Positions 25,052-37,005 of a stretch of 64,000 bases of DNA are shown piece after piece. The position numbers and the translations under genes were made by a program. A model generated the notes under the pieces. It saw only the letters and a list, made by a program, of their open reading frames with translations. It was not told where the DNA came from and did no database searches. Source of the stretch: Zonotrichia leucophrys gambelii. Taxonomy: Eukaryota > Chordata > Aves > Passeriformes > Passerellidae. The stretch is from NCBI RefSeq assembly GCF_028769735.1, contig NC_088186.1, positions 6,169,001 through 6,233,000 of the forward strand. Direction: 5' to 3'. Each line of letters opens with the position of its first letter. Position 1 is the stretch's first letter.

Positions 25052-25912
25052 CTTTGGAGAGAAAAAAAGAAAAGGCACAAAAAGTCAGGTGAATGTTCCA
25101 CTTGGAAAGGGGTTTTAGCTGAATCATTGAGGAGTGGATTAATCTGATGCACATTTATTGAGAGGAAAACAATATTATGGGTAGATAATGATGTTAATTA
25201 ACGAGGGGGAAAACACAGGGAAGCCAAATCTACAGGATCCATGCACTGAGCAAGTGCTGCTGTTTCTCCTCCCTCCATTTGGAGGAAAGCAGCAGAGAAT
25301 CTGGAACAAGGACATGAAGAGAAGGTGTAAGGCTGCATCTATATCTGGCATATGGAACCGTTTTGCTGGTGGGAAAGCACTGCCAAAATTCTTCAAAACT
25401 AAATGGATTCATGTATAATATCCTTTAACATCATTGCTAACAGGGCCTGCTATTCATTGGCGTTTTTTTTTTTTTTAACTGCATTGCAAACATCAAACTT
25501 AACCAAATAGAGAGGGGGGAGAAAAGAGGAGGGGGAGAAGAAAAGCGGAGGAGGGGAATGGGCTTTGGGAAGGGAATCACATATACTCAGCACAGTGTGA
25601 TTAGTAAGGTCCAGGTGAAATTAATGTAAAAAGACAAATAAAGGGGTAGGTTGGTGAGCTGGCTTTTCTTCCCTCAAGTAAACTTAGTGTGGCTGAGCAG
25701 TAAAAATTAGAAATTAGATGTAGAAACTCCAACGCAGCCTCCTACCACGATGCCATGGATGCTGGGTCTGTGTGTGTGCCCAGATCCTGGTGTGTGCCCT
25801 GGGAGCAGCTGCCTGTCCACACTGAGCTGGCTGCACCAGAGCCAAAGCAGCATCACAGCCAGAAAATCCATCCCTCCTCAAAGCTCCCCTGTTGGGAAGT
25901 GGGAAAACTCAC
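25052..25912 (-). other. COL27A1: Intron 8
   Basis: An 861-bp intron with the polypurine tract at about 25510; nothing else was recognised. Confidence 0.87.
25510..25566. repeat. Polypurine tract
   Basis: About 57 bases of nearly unbroken A/G on the plus strand with many G runs (GGGGGG, GAGGGGG); the COL27A1 sense strand is therefore pyrimidine-rich. It lies in intron 8, about 350 bp upstream of the plus-strand position of exon 8. Confidence 0.8.
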
Positions 25913-25957
25913 CTGGTCTCCAGGATGACCTGGTGGTCCAGGGTAGCCTTTATATCC
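25913..25957 (-). CDS. COL27A1: COL27A1 exon 8 (45 bp, triple helix)
   Basis: The exon encodes GYKGYPGPPGHPGDQ, five Gly-X-Y triplets, with a TTGACAG acceptor and CAG/GTGAGT donor. It aligns with human GHKGYPGPAGHPGEQ (recalled). From here on 45- and 54-bp exons alternate. Confidence 0.94.
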
Positions 25958-28900
25958 CTGTCAAAAGAGGATGGAAGAGATGAATACTAAGAAACAAAAA
26001 TGTAGTACAATAATCTGGGTTTGGTTTCTATTTCTTTTTGCAGGTGGGACTAAAGTTCTGAGGAGAAGCAGGATTTTAGAGAGTATTACACAATCCTGAA
26101 AACTTTTATCAGGCTGCCTTGTGTTTGCACCACCCGAACCTGCTGATGTGCCCTGCTGTGGTCTGGTACATACTCCAGAAGGAATTGCTTTTGGAGTGGT
26201 CTCCATGCTCAATCTATTTGTAATCTACACCTTGAGCAAGGCTGCCCTTAATCCTCAGGAAACCACAGAATGAAATGTTGGCTTTGGGCACATTGGGGAC
26301 TACAGTTACATGAGCCACTTGTGTTTCAGAGCTTACTTTTGCTTTAGAGTTTGAAATGCCACAGGAAACACCAAAACAACCATTTACTGTCACAGGAGAC
26401 TCCAATTTTTCTACCTTGAACTTGTCCAGGTTCCAGCTTTTCTAATCTAATTATTACAAGATCCAGAGTGCTCCATTATGAAGCTACTAAAATTGGTGAG
26501 CAAGCTGCCTCTCAACCTGCTCTCTCTGCTGAATTAATTAGAATGAGTTTCTTAATCCACCTTGCTTACTGGCAAGTGTTTCAGGCTTCAAATCATTCTC
26601 ACAGGTCTTTCATAATCCTGCTACAGTTTGTCAATATTTCATTTTTGGGGGGATGCAGACGCTGGAGCAGGACAAGGGCAGCCTGTTTGACTACAGACTG
26701 AGCACTGTGTGTCTTTTAGGGGAGTTAGCTTTCTCCTAGATTTACCTAGAGCTCCCTTCAAACACAGTGAATTTTTTTGTGATGGACAGTTCAGATTTTT
26801 TCCCTCTTCAGCTGTTTAAAACAAGCTTCCATCAAGGGAAGCAGATCAGGAGGTTGAACTCAGCTACAGAGATGACTGTTTAGCTGGGCTAGCAGTAAGA
26901 TTAAATTTAAAAAAAAAGAGCAGAAAATTTAACTTGAAACAAATGGGAGAGAGAAAAAATAAACATGGAACAATCCTTGAACAAATACTAAAGAAATAAC
27001 AAATTGCTTTCAAGGGTGGGTTACAACTACTTGTCCCTCAGTCCCTGCCACTCACCCTGTCCTGCCAGGGCTCAGCACACCTCATCTGTCTGTGGAGCCC
27101 ACAGGGAGTGTCCCTGCTCTGGAAGCCATCACCAGTCACAGGGGTGACCAAGCACTTGGCCTTTGGCTCCACTCTCCACACAAACCCAGCACTGTTTCTG
27201 CTCCCAGGTCCACACCTCTGCTTAACAGCTTTTTTATTCTTCCCACGGGCCATTCCAGACCTGCAGCCTGAGCCTTTGCTGGCAGGGTGAGCAATGCTCC
27301 CAGCCATGCTGGCCACTGCCCTCTCCCCTCTGCATTCCTCCTGCTTTGTTATTCCAGACAGTCTGGCCTGCAGTGATGCTGATCCCCTTCTCACCAGGTC
27401 TCTCCTGCTTGGCTTTGCTGAAATGCCATGGCTCTGGACAGAGCTGCACCTTCTGCCCTGAAAAACCCTTGGTGGAACCACCTCGAGGGTCCTTTCTCCA
27501 ATTTCAGTCAGAGATTCCTCACTGGAAGTTCTTGGAGCAGGATCAGCCCACAGGATTCCCTGCCTCTCTCCAGGAATCTGCCCCATGAAATCCTCTGCTG
27601 CTCATCCTCTCCCTGGCTCCCTGACAGAGGCTCACAGAGAGGAGGGAGGATGCTCCACCCTGCTTGGGTGTCTGGCCTGAAGGTGAGAGCTTCCAACAGA
27701 AACATCCCTGAGTTCAGCATCCCCAGCCATTCCCTGAAATTTAGATTTCCATGGGGTTTTCTCCTGGGACCTCTGCCCAGTTCTTCCAGTCTGCAGCAGG
27801 AGCTGCCTTGTCTGTAGACAGCTGGAGCACCAAGCTTAACAATATCTTACTTTTCCACTGATAAGAAATGTGTGCCTGGCTTGGCTGCTCTGAAAACCAT
27901 TCTGCTCCAGGCTGGGTTTCTGCAGGATGGGGATTTTGAGCCTGCAATGCCCACCCAAAGCAGGTGGTTGCATGATGGTCCCTTGGGATGCTCAGAGCAC
28001 GTCCTGAACTAAATTCTGCACCAATTCTGTAGTGGTAAGTGAATGGCAATTAGGTTAAATATGTTATGTTCCTAAATATGTAGGCACTGTTATGTGTTAC
28101 TTTTGTATTCTATTAAATATCCACCTCACTACATATTCTGGCTTCTGGATGGTTTCAAAGATGTATTTCCTCATAATATACCCCAGTTATTTCTGCCTCA
28201 GGTGAATTACAATGAAGGAAAACCAGAAAAAGCTTGTGTATGTTAGAGCTTTGTGTGAAAGTATTTACCTGCTAAAATCCTCTTCAAATAGCACTAAAAT
28301 GACAGGGCAGAGGGTACGAAAACAACTGCATTTGCTCTTTTATCCAAACACTTTGTGATGATTACAGGGCACTCCACACAAAGGGCTGTGATTTGGAAAG
28401 GAAATTGCACTCCAGTGAAGGATTTACTCATCTGTGATGATATTTATAATCCACTCTCTCCTAGCTAAAGGGATCATCCTGCAGTTTTGTAGGAAATGTG
28501 AAGAATTAAGGGGCCAGGGGATGAGACCTGCATGCAGGATGTTTTGAAGCCCTGACCATTTCCCAGCTCTGTTTTGCTCGCTGACCCCAGTGAAGCTTTG
28601 CCTTTCTCACTGCTGTTTTCTCCTCTGGAGCAATGATGCTGCTCTGCTGAGATCTATCTCCAAGGCAGCTGTGGTCTGCAGCCCCAAACCAAAAGGCAAA
28701 GGCCACAGATACCTGAGAGGCACCAGAGGGGACATCCAAGTGCTGCCACCCTTTCTGGTCTGCAAAATCACCGTTTGCTCTGTGAGGAGAGGATGAGAAA
28801 CACACCTGTCACAGACATCTTTTATGGAAAATCCTTTCCTTAGGATTTTTCCTCCTGAGAAGCTGAGGCGCCTCAGGAACAAAATGTAAACATTGATTAT

Positions 28901-31193
28901 TTGCTGCTGTGGAATGCAACAGGTGCATCTGTGATTGGTCCATGTTAGTTGTTTCTAATTAATGGCCAATCACAGTCAGCTGTCTCGGACAGAGAGCCAA
29001 GCCACAAACCTTTATCATTCTTTGCTATTCTATTCTTAGCCAGCCTTCTGATGAAATCCTTTCTTCTATTCTTTTAGTATAGTTTTAATGTAATATATAT
29101 AATAAAATAATAAATCAAGCCTTCTGAAACATGGAGTCAGATCCTCGTCTCCTCCCTCATCCAAGAACCCCTGTGAACACCATCACACACATCTGCTGCT
29201 CCTAAGGCAGTTTCATGTGCTCGTAGAAGTGTGGAGCTAAAACAACTTCAGGGGTGCTCTGAGATCAGCCTGTCCAATCCCACAAGCCCAATCCAAGTCT
29301 GTCAGCATTCCCAAGGCAGGCACTGAGGATTGAGCCACACTGTCCAAAACCACACGCTGCTGGTTGTGGCTCCAGCCCATGCTGCTGAGACAGTGGTTTC
29401 ATTTAGTGGGAAATGCATTTTGTTTCTTCTGGTGAAATGTTTTACCCATTTGAAGGTTTCTACATGGCGTTCTCTGATCAAAGCCCTCAGAGCCCTTTTT
29501 GCAGCACCTCCATGGAGTGAGAGGAGGGATGTCCATTTCCAAGGCATTGCTGTTTTCCAGTAGCCAAGATGTGTTGCCCACCCTCAGCCAAGCAGCAGTG
29601 TATTTTCACTGGGAGAATGCCAGCAGGCAACCCAGATTAAAAAAAAAAAAAAAGAATTTTTCCAAACATTTCTCCAACAGCTGTAAATTTTTTCTTAATG
29701 CAAGATGCTAATAAAAGCCAGGTTACACCAAACCCACTGCCAGACTAGTGCTACTGGGAGGTGTTTTTAAGCTGCACCAAAGGAAAAATTTCAACATCCA
29801 ACTTGCTCATTACTTGAAGAAACAGAAGCATATCCCTGCCTTTACCCTGTCCTGTGGGAGTTCAGATCAGATGTGAAGGCCATGTGCTGGACTTGGGAAT
29901 GTTTGTTCAATCTCCTATTCCTTCTCTGCTTTTTCCACTATGAGTTCTTGCACTCCTGACATTGCATTTTGCTGATCGTAACCACAAGGTTTTGTTTTAT
30001 GAGCTGTTATACCAGGAAAATGGTATTCTTTGCACCCTATTAGTTAGAACTTGTTTGTGACAGCAAAAGATCTGTAATTAATCACTCAATTGCTCCTACT
30101 CCACACAGCACCCCAAGCATGACCAGCCTTGGAGTAGAAAAATAAACTCAGCCCCTCCTCTTGGCAATCTGGTTCTAGTATGAAGCATACAACAAATAAT
30201 GGTGGAGAGGGAGGGCTCCTTTCAGCCTCCTCAACACCTTCTGTCTCTCCTTGGGGTCTTTAAAAATACCAGAGGAGGTGTTTGTGTGCAGCTAATTGAC
30301 CTGAGCAACAGTGTATGGTCAATGGCTCATTGACTGACGAAGTGATGGAAACAAGATGCTAATTTTAACTGTTCAGGTTAGCTGTGGCAATATTGTCTTG
30401 CTGGGAGGGGGAGTCATGGCCACTGAGCCCCAAACAGCTCCCTGCAACAGGCCTAGCTTCCAAAAAAAGAAACCAACATACCAACAGAGCCTGGAGCTGG
30501 AAACTCAGCTGAAATGTCCTTGATATAGGAAAGATCTGAGCTCCAGATATGGATGGTTGAGGTACTGCTGTGCAGGCTTGAATGCATGGATAGAAACACA
30601 CCCTGCTGCCTCAGGAAAACAGGGATGGATCTTGTATTTTATCCCTACATAGCATTTTCTAGGCATGAGTGTGTTGTTTGTGATGTTAATGGTGTTGAAG
30701 CATCAATATGGAAGCAAATAAAGCAAAACCTGACCAGTGCTGACAGTCTCCAAGCAAAATAAAGAGGTAAGGCACACAGATATGTTCTTGAAATGTGCTT
30801 TACCAGGACAGACAGTTGTGGTTTCCTTGGAATGCCAGCACTGTTCTGAATTTATGCTTTGAGTATTGCTGTTGGTTGGAGAACCCTTGAGATGATGCAC
30901 TGGCTGCACCAGGCCTAAACTGAGATTGCTGAGGAACACCCAGTGTCAGGGTGCAGAGGGATGAGGAACACAAAGAAGAAACAGTTCTGTGCCCAGAATT
31001 TCATTTCATACTCTAACATAGTCTTCAGGCAGCTGCTTCAGCCCATCTCCCCAGGTTATACACCTGCTGAACAGGCATAAAGCTCTTTGGGTGGATACTG
31101 GGACTTTTTGAATTAAATCTTTCAGGCAGAGTTATAGAAGAGAATTTTAAAACAAAATTACTGATCTGATTCACTAGAAAAGAGCACTCTTAC
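25958..31193 (-). other. COL27A1: Intron 7
   Basis: About 5.2 kb. It carries the family B solo LTR at 28807-29185 and an A-rich run near 29640. The open frame at 27038-27586 (minus) is not collagen-like and is judged chance. Confidence 0.85.
28807..29185 (+). mobile_element. Solo LTR, family B, copy 1
   Basis: This roughly 380-bp LTR in intron 7 starts TGTCACAG and ends near CACCATCA. It carries CCAAT-type boxes (GATTGGTCC, GGCCAATCACAG), a TA-rich stretch and overlapping AATAAA signals from 29101, followed by CATGGAGTCAGAT. This order is shared with 40995-41494. The flanking hexamers CACACC and CACACA (28801-28806, 29186-29191) may be a decayed target duplication, but the simple CA context makes the right end uncertain by a few bases. 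It lies on the plus strand, antisense to COL27A1. Confidence 0.72.
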
Positions 31194-31247
31194 CTTTCTA
31201 CCAGGTGGTCCAGGGAACCCAGTTAAACCAGGTAAGCCCACATCTCC
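31194..31247 (-). CDS. COL27A1: COL27A1 exon 7 (54 bp, triple helix)
   Basis: The exon encodes GDVGLPGLTGFPGPPGRK, six Gly-X-Y triplets, with a CTGCAG acceptor and AAG/GTAAGA donor. It aligns with human GDMGLPGLSGNPGPPGRK (recalled). It is the last of the run of four 54-bp exons. Confidence 0.94.
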
Positions 31248-33246
31248 CTGCAGGAAACAAACAAGTTCAATCAGTTTGCAGCAACATTTTCCCTATGCCT
31301 ACTGCAGTTACTACAATTATTTTGCTAACACCAGCCCCCAGCTATTGATATTTCTGGTTCTAATCACAACTCTTCAAAACCTGAGTGGATAAGAAGAGTA
31401 GATTTAAACAACATCTCTATTAACTGGCTCATATAAATAATAACCCCAGTTAATTAATGGCAGCTGCTGCTGGAGTCCAGCTCTTTGCAAGCAGAATGAA
31501 TGTGCTTTTTTTCCCCTCAATGATCTCATTCAGTCACATGCTTCATTCGCCTTTCAATAGGCATTGAAATCGCCAAGGCAAGGAAATTTTAGATTTTAAA
31601 TGCAATAAGAACAACAGGTACCTGCTGCCAAATCCTGTGATTTGCTCTCACACTCTGCTACTGCACTGGCTCAGCCATGGCTCCCGTTGGGATGGTGCTG
31701 GTGGTGTAATTATTTAACCTGTCTGTCTGACATGGACTGAACCTTTGCAGGCTGCTGGTGGGAGGGTTTGCTCAGTGGCCTGTGCTTCTGAAAAGGGATT
31801 GCATCACATCCCAGCTGGCAAACCCAAAGCATCACAGAACGGGTGAGCGCGTCGCTGTGAGACCTCTCCAACACCCAGCCTGGCTGTGTGAGCCCACTTG
31901 GCCTCCTCTGACCAGGATCAACAAACCCTGGAGTGCCTTCTTACTGAAACTCAACAGATTTCCAGTATCTAGATTGAAAATTAGGCATCACTCCAAACTC
32001 CTGCTGGAAACTCCTTATTCCTATTGCTGCTATCAGCAATAAAGCCTTGTTAACACAAGCTAAAGGTCATCTGGATGTCTCCCTTTTTTACACCAAGCAT
32101 TGTCTTCAAGAAAACAGTTCCAGACCCTGCAGGTGGATGATTTCCACGTGATGCCACTCCAATATAGTGTACCAGAAATTTCAGAAGACATCTCACGGTG
32201 TTAAGTTAAAAGCACCATTTCAGACTTAGCCTTCTGAATGTTTTCCATCATTGCCTTCCATCCTGCAGTTGTGTGGTCTCACTGTGCTTTATGGGAGTAT
32301 CTGGTGTCAAATGAAGAGCCCAAGCTCCTCATGGCTGGTGCTTTCTCTGAGCTGTGCATTTATAGCAAGACTTATGGTAAGAGGAAGAGAACCAGGCTTC
32401 TGCCCTGGACATGAGTTACCATGGATTGTGCAGGCATCACTGAAAGAGGTAATTGAGGTAGGTGATGTGGAGCCCTGATTGCCCTACTGCTCATTTCTAG
32501 AATTCTGTGAGGGCTTGTTGCCTCAGTAAAAATCACCCAGCTGTGAAACAGCAAAAATGGGAGTTGTAACTTATTGAAAGGAATTAGCAAAACTCTGATC
32601 CTCAAAAACTGCTAAGCCCAGAAAGCAGCTTTCCTTACCAGCTTGGAGCTTTGTGGTGGTTTGAGCAGCCCTTGGTGGAAGCCCCTCAGTGAGAAACCTC
32701 TACCCTGATGGGGCTGCAGCATGAGGCAAACCCCTGTTCCTCAGCTCCTGGGCAAGAACAGCCTTTCCTTGGCCTCCAAGGTTTTTATTCCTTATCCTGG
32801 GATTGCCTCTTGCTGCAGCTACATGCCCAGAGTGTGGCTGTACCTCAGATGTGCTACTTGAAACACTTTGCTGGAGCAGCCACGTGCCTGTGGGACTTCA
32901 GCTGGGCTGCAGATTGTGGATAAACTGGTGGCCAGGTGGCATCTCAGTGCACTGTGACCATTGAGAGCCACCTCTCTTCAGTCCTGAATCCAATATCTAA
33001 GCCTTATTTCCCAGTCCTCAGCAGCTGGCGTGCTGGTGGCTGCAGTACAGACCCCCTGTGTGTGTGTGCACAGTTCTGGAAGCCCACCATGGCCTTGGGG
33101 TTACATCCCTGTGCACAGTTCTGGAAGCCCACCATAGCCTTGGGGTTACATCTCTGTGCACAGTTCTGGAAGCCCACCATGGCCTTGGGGTTACATCTCT
33201 GTGCACAGTTCTGGAAGCCCACCATGGCCTTGGGGTTACATCTCAC
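31248..33246 (-). other. COL27A1: Intron 6
   Basis: About 2.0 kb. Its first 180 bases are the 45-bp minisatellite; the rest shows nothing distinctive. Confidence 0.87.
33066..33245. repeat. 45-bp minisatellite, 4 copies, beside the exon 6 donor
   Basis: Four near-perfect 45-bp units start at 33066, 33111, 33156 and 33201, each GTGCACAGTTCTGGAAGCCC followed by a CACCATGGCCTTGGGGTTACATC core. Differences are single bases. The array ends at the GT donor of exon 6, so in the gene sense the repeat begins within the first bases of intron 6. Read on from exon 6 the array is fully open, adding 15 residues per unit (core CNPKAMVGFQNCAQ), with a stop only at about 33004. Confidence 0.93.
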
Positions 33247-33300
33247 CTTCTGCCCATTGCGAGCTTTTCCAGGTGACAGCCCAGGATCACCTTTCTGACC
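33247..33300 (-). CDS. COL27A1: COL27A1 exon 6 (54 bp, helix with imperfection)
   Basis: The exon encodes GQKGDPGLSPGKARNGQK. The Gly spacing is 3,3,4,5,3, so the strict Gly-X-Y pattern is broken at GLSP-GKARN but regains register within the exon. The same imperfection occurs in human type XXVII (GLSPGKAHD, recalled) and is the single most diagnostic peptide for the gene here. The acceptor is TTTCAG and the donor AAG/GTGAGA. The donor is immediately followed, in the gene sense, by a 45-bp x 4 tandem repeat. Confidence 0.95.
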
Positions 33301-34259
33301 CTGAAATGAAAAACTTACATTAGTGACATAACCCAAGGACCCAGCCCACAGATGTGGTTCTGCTTCCACCAAGCCTCCAAATTAAAAAAACATTTTGTTT
33401 TATCCCAGTCTTCCCTGACATCCCAAATGTATTAAAGTGGCCTGGAATAGCTGTTGTGCTGGGGGTGGATTTGGTGAGTGATTGCTTCTGCTAAAGAGTT
33501 GAGTTTTAAATAGTAGTTGACAGTATTCAATTGGCTAAAGAAATGATAACTGGAAGAAAGCAATGTCAGGACTTTTGATACTTATTAGACCAGACAGCTG
33601 CAATTCCTTCCTTGTCTACAACTACCATCACAAAAATAATTACCAAGCCTATTACTGGGGCTGAACCATCCTTCTCAACAACTCATAGATGCTGTTGCTT
33701 TTTTAACTGTGAGGAACAGATGAGACTGCAGAGAAAGTTGTACTAATTAGACACCCCCAACAGGCAGAGCAATTGTGAGGCTCCCAGGCTGGCAGAAAGC
33801 AGCACTTGACCTTAAGTGGCAGTATTCCTTATTTTCCTCCTTAACAACCATGACAAGGGAAATTACAGTTGGAGGCTGTGATCTTCTGACAAACACAGGC
33901 TGGAATCTCAGCAGCATTTGATCATCTAATTCCAGCAGATTCCTTTGGAAATCCCACTTTTCAAGAGATGGAAAGGCAATGTGAGCACCTAACAGGGAGA
34001 GATGCAAGTAGGAAAATCTAAAAGAGATTGAGGAGCGCCAAGGTTCTTTGGGTAGGAGAGAGGTAAAGCTCAGCACACAGAACATCTCTTCTGGCACAGC
34101 AGCATGGGTATCCCCATCCTGGGATCAGTCACTATTTAACACCCATGAATCATAAACAAGCCACAACCCCTGTGTGCCCATCAGCACAGGACAGCTGGGA
34201 CGGTGAACTAATGGCTGTCAAAGGAAGGCTTGGAGGGGAGGCCCAGAAGGAGCAATAAT

Positions 34260-34880
34260 TGTCAGAATTCAGGACATCCCTCTGGCTGTCCTGGATTGCC
34301 AGGACCCCTGCCAGAGGGCTCAGAGACCCTGGCACAGAGCCCAAGACTCCTGTGATTTTGATTATGACCCATGGAAAAAAAAAATTACCAACCTTATATG
34401 AAGGATTACAAGCCACAAAAGTTTAAGTAGAATGATAATGAATTTATCACAGGGTGAAAAATAGATTTTTTGGGGTTTTTAGAATGGAGGTTCAGGGGGC
34501 AAGAGGGAGGAATCTGGGCATGTCCAGCCTTTCTCCTTCTTCTTCTTGGCCTCCATCTTCTGCTGTGATATTGGCACTTTTGGATTGGTTTAGAGTAGAA
34601 GCTCACTGTCTAACATAGGTGATAGGTATTGGGAAGTAATTGTAAATATTGTAGTTTTCAGTATAAAAAGATAACACAGCCCTGGGGGCAGGCAGAGTGC
34701 CTCTGACTGTCTTGCTGAGCGGACCTCAGCAGGTCAAAGAAAGAATTTTATAGATAAGATACAATAAACGATGTTGAGACCAAGAATAGAAGAATTCTGA
34801 CTCCTTCTTCGAGCGCTGGGCTGGGAAAAGAGACTTTCTAACACATCTTGGGGTCACTCTGAGCAGCTAAAGTCCCAAGA
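34260..34880 (+). mobile_element. Solo LTR, family A, copy 2 (endogenous retrovirus)
   Basis: This is a 621-bp solo LTR in intron 5, co-linear with the copy at 17443-18045. Shared blocks include the first 30 bp, GAAGCTCACTGTCTAACAT, the TATA-like box (34662-34669), AATAAA (34763-34768) and GACTCCTTCTTCGA near the end. It begins TGTCAGAA, ends CCCAAGA and is flanked by AATAAT / AATAGT (34254-34259 and 34881-34886), a 6-bp duplication with one mismatch. It lies on the plus strand, antisense to the host gene. No gag, pol or env sequence adjoins it. Confidence 0.83.
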
Positions 34881-36690
34881 AATAGTGATTATTAACTGGC
34901 ATTTCTCATGAGCAGCACAGAGCTCTGCTCACAGCCTCACTGGGAGTACATTCCACGTGTACTTCCCACCTTTATTGAGTATAACCCTCCCATTCTGCTC
35001 CTCCTCCAGCATCCACCACAGGCTGTGAGACTCAGGAGTGAGACTGCTTGGCTCTGGACTGTAGGGAGCACTGCTGATTCAAGGCAGATGTATCTGCACA
35101 AATTCTCAATGAAGGCTCCAGCTTTCCAAACAGTAAATGAAGTCATGCAGATAATCTTGCTTTGCATGCAGCTGTTATCAGGGCAATTCTCCCACTCCCT
35201 GAGCTTCAGAGCAGTCAGTGGGTGCTGCCACTGCTGGGAACAGATTAGAGCAGCCCTTGGGATCCCTGGGTGTTCATTTCTACTCTGCAAAATTCATTTA
35301 CTGCAGCAGGTAGACACCCACCATTTTCCCTAAATCTTCCCATATGCTCCATGCAATGACTTTGAGACGTGGAAAAGAACTTTTGTTTTCCCCTGGGAAG
35401 CTGCAGATCACATTAGCCAGGTCTCTGCTTTGCTGGCTCTGTGTTCAGCCCTGCTGAGCCCACCACACAGGTGCAGAGCTCAGCCACCAGCAGGATCTCA
35501 TGTCCCCAAGATCAATCAGCAATGGCACCAGCTGGATGTGAGGGCTACAATTGTGGATTAATTGCTTGAGTCTTCTTACACAGCAGTGACAACGGGGGAA
35601 TAACCTAAATCTTGTCCAAGCCAAGCCACAACACCTTTCCCACAAGTTTCTCTTTCCCATCCTAACTTGCTGAGAACACATCTTCCTCTTGTAAAGGAAG
35701 AAATTGTTTTCTTCTGGGAATTGCACAGTCTAGAGCTGTGCAACTTAAACATCTCAGTTTTGCAATCCCACTGATACTATTTTAAACATCAGTGAGCCAA
35801 ACTGATGAGCTACCTTGGAGAGAAAAAGCACTCACTAAACTGAAAATACAATATTTTTCAAGTGCTTTAAGAAGAGATTTATCCAGGGCAGCAAACCATC
35901 CTAATACCTGATGCCAAAAGCCTCCAGGTGGGAGATGCAAACCCAACTCTTGCAATGGCTTTTGAAAACACACCTTGTCTGACCACCTGCCCAATCCCAA
36001 ATGCTTTTAGGGCATCCTGAGAGCTACAAAACAAAGCAAAAACACTTCTTCTGTTCCCCAGCAGCTTTCAGGTGACAGCCCCAGCCCAGCCTGTGGCTGC
36101 AGCTGTTGCAGATGTTATCTGCAATAATCAGTCTCTGCAAAAAAGATGCAACAGCAATTTACAACTGTCAAGAACAACAAGCAGAATGCAGGAAGTGGCA
36201 GGAATCCCCCTTTAGGCAGTTTCACACCATGAATTGCTGAGCTGGGCACCACAGGCTGAGCTCCCAGGTGGCACAAGCAGGTGTAATGCCATGGAGTCAG
36301 TGGAACCATGCCCAAGCAGATCAGCAGGATTTTGGCTCAACAGCTACAAACAGCTCTGTGCACAAGATCAGCTCCCTAAGCCCAGGGAATTACAAGTGCT
36401 GAGCTCCAGGGGTGAGGATAAACTGGGCTCTGCACAGGGCTGACTGTGAAATGCAGAAACACAACCAAAGTCCTGCAGCCAGGCAGGAGAGACAGAAAAA
36501 CACCCAGAGGCTGCAGTGCCACTCCACAGCCCCTGCACAGAGCTGCCTGACCTCACAAGGGCCCTGCTCATTCACTGATAAATATTATGCTGCTGGGTCC
36601 CTTCTTAAGTGACAATGACTTGGTGTTAGTCATGGTTTCCAAGCTGTATCTATCTGGGAAACTTCAATTTCCTTTCTTAGATTGCTTGGG

Positions 36691-36737
36691 TTTTTTTTTT
36701 TTTTTGTTTTTTTGGTTTTTTTTTTTTTTTTTTTTTT
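36691..36737. repeat. T-rich tract, 47 bp
   Basis: Three long T runs are separated only by single G or GG, in intron 5, about 150 bp before a CR1 tail. Confidence 0.9.
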
Positions 36738-36884
36738 GGTGTGGGTTTAGCTGCTATCTAAGCCAGACCAAGACCAGCAGCCTCTCAGCAGAAGTTCCAC
36801 TTGGAGCTGCTTTGCCCTGCTGTGCAGGCTGAGCTTTCACAAATCCAGAATTTCTGCCATGTGCTGGGTCTGCCAAGAAGATTC

Positions 36885-37005
36885 CCATCTCTGAAAGTGT
36901 CCAAGGCCAGGTTGGATGGAGCTCTGTGACCTGGTCTAGGGGAGGATGTCCCTGCCCATAATGAGAAGAGCTCTCAGGTTCCAGCCCAAACCATTCTTTG
37001 ATGAT
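36885..37005 (+). mobile_element. CR1 LINE 3' end fragment
   Basis: A short CR1 tail: GTGTCCAAGGCCAGGTTGGA, GACCTGGTCTAGGGGAGG, TGTCCCTGCCCATAATGAG, and CCAGCCCAAACCATTCTTTG. It lies in intron 5, antisense to COL27A1, and is diverged and non-coding. Confidence 0.78.
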
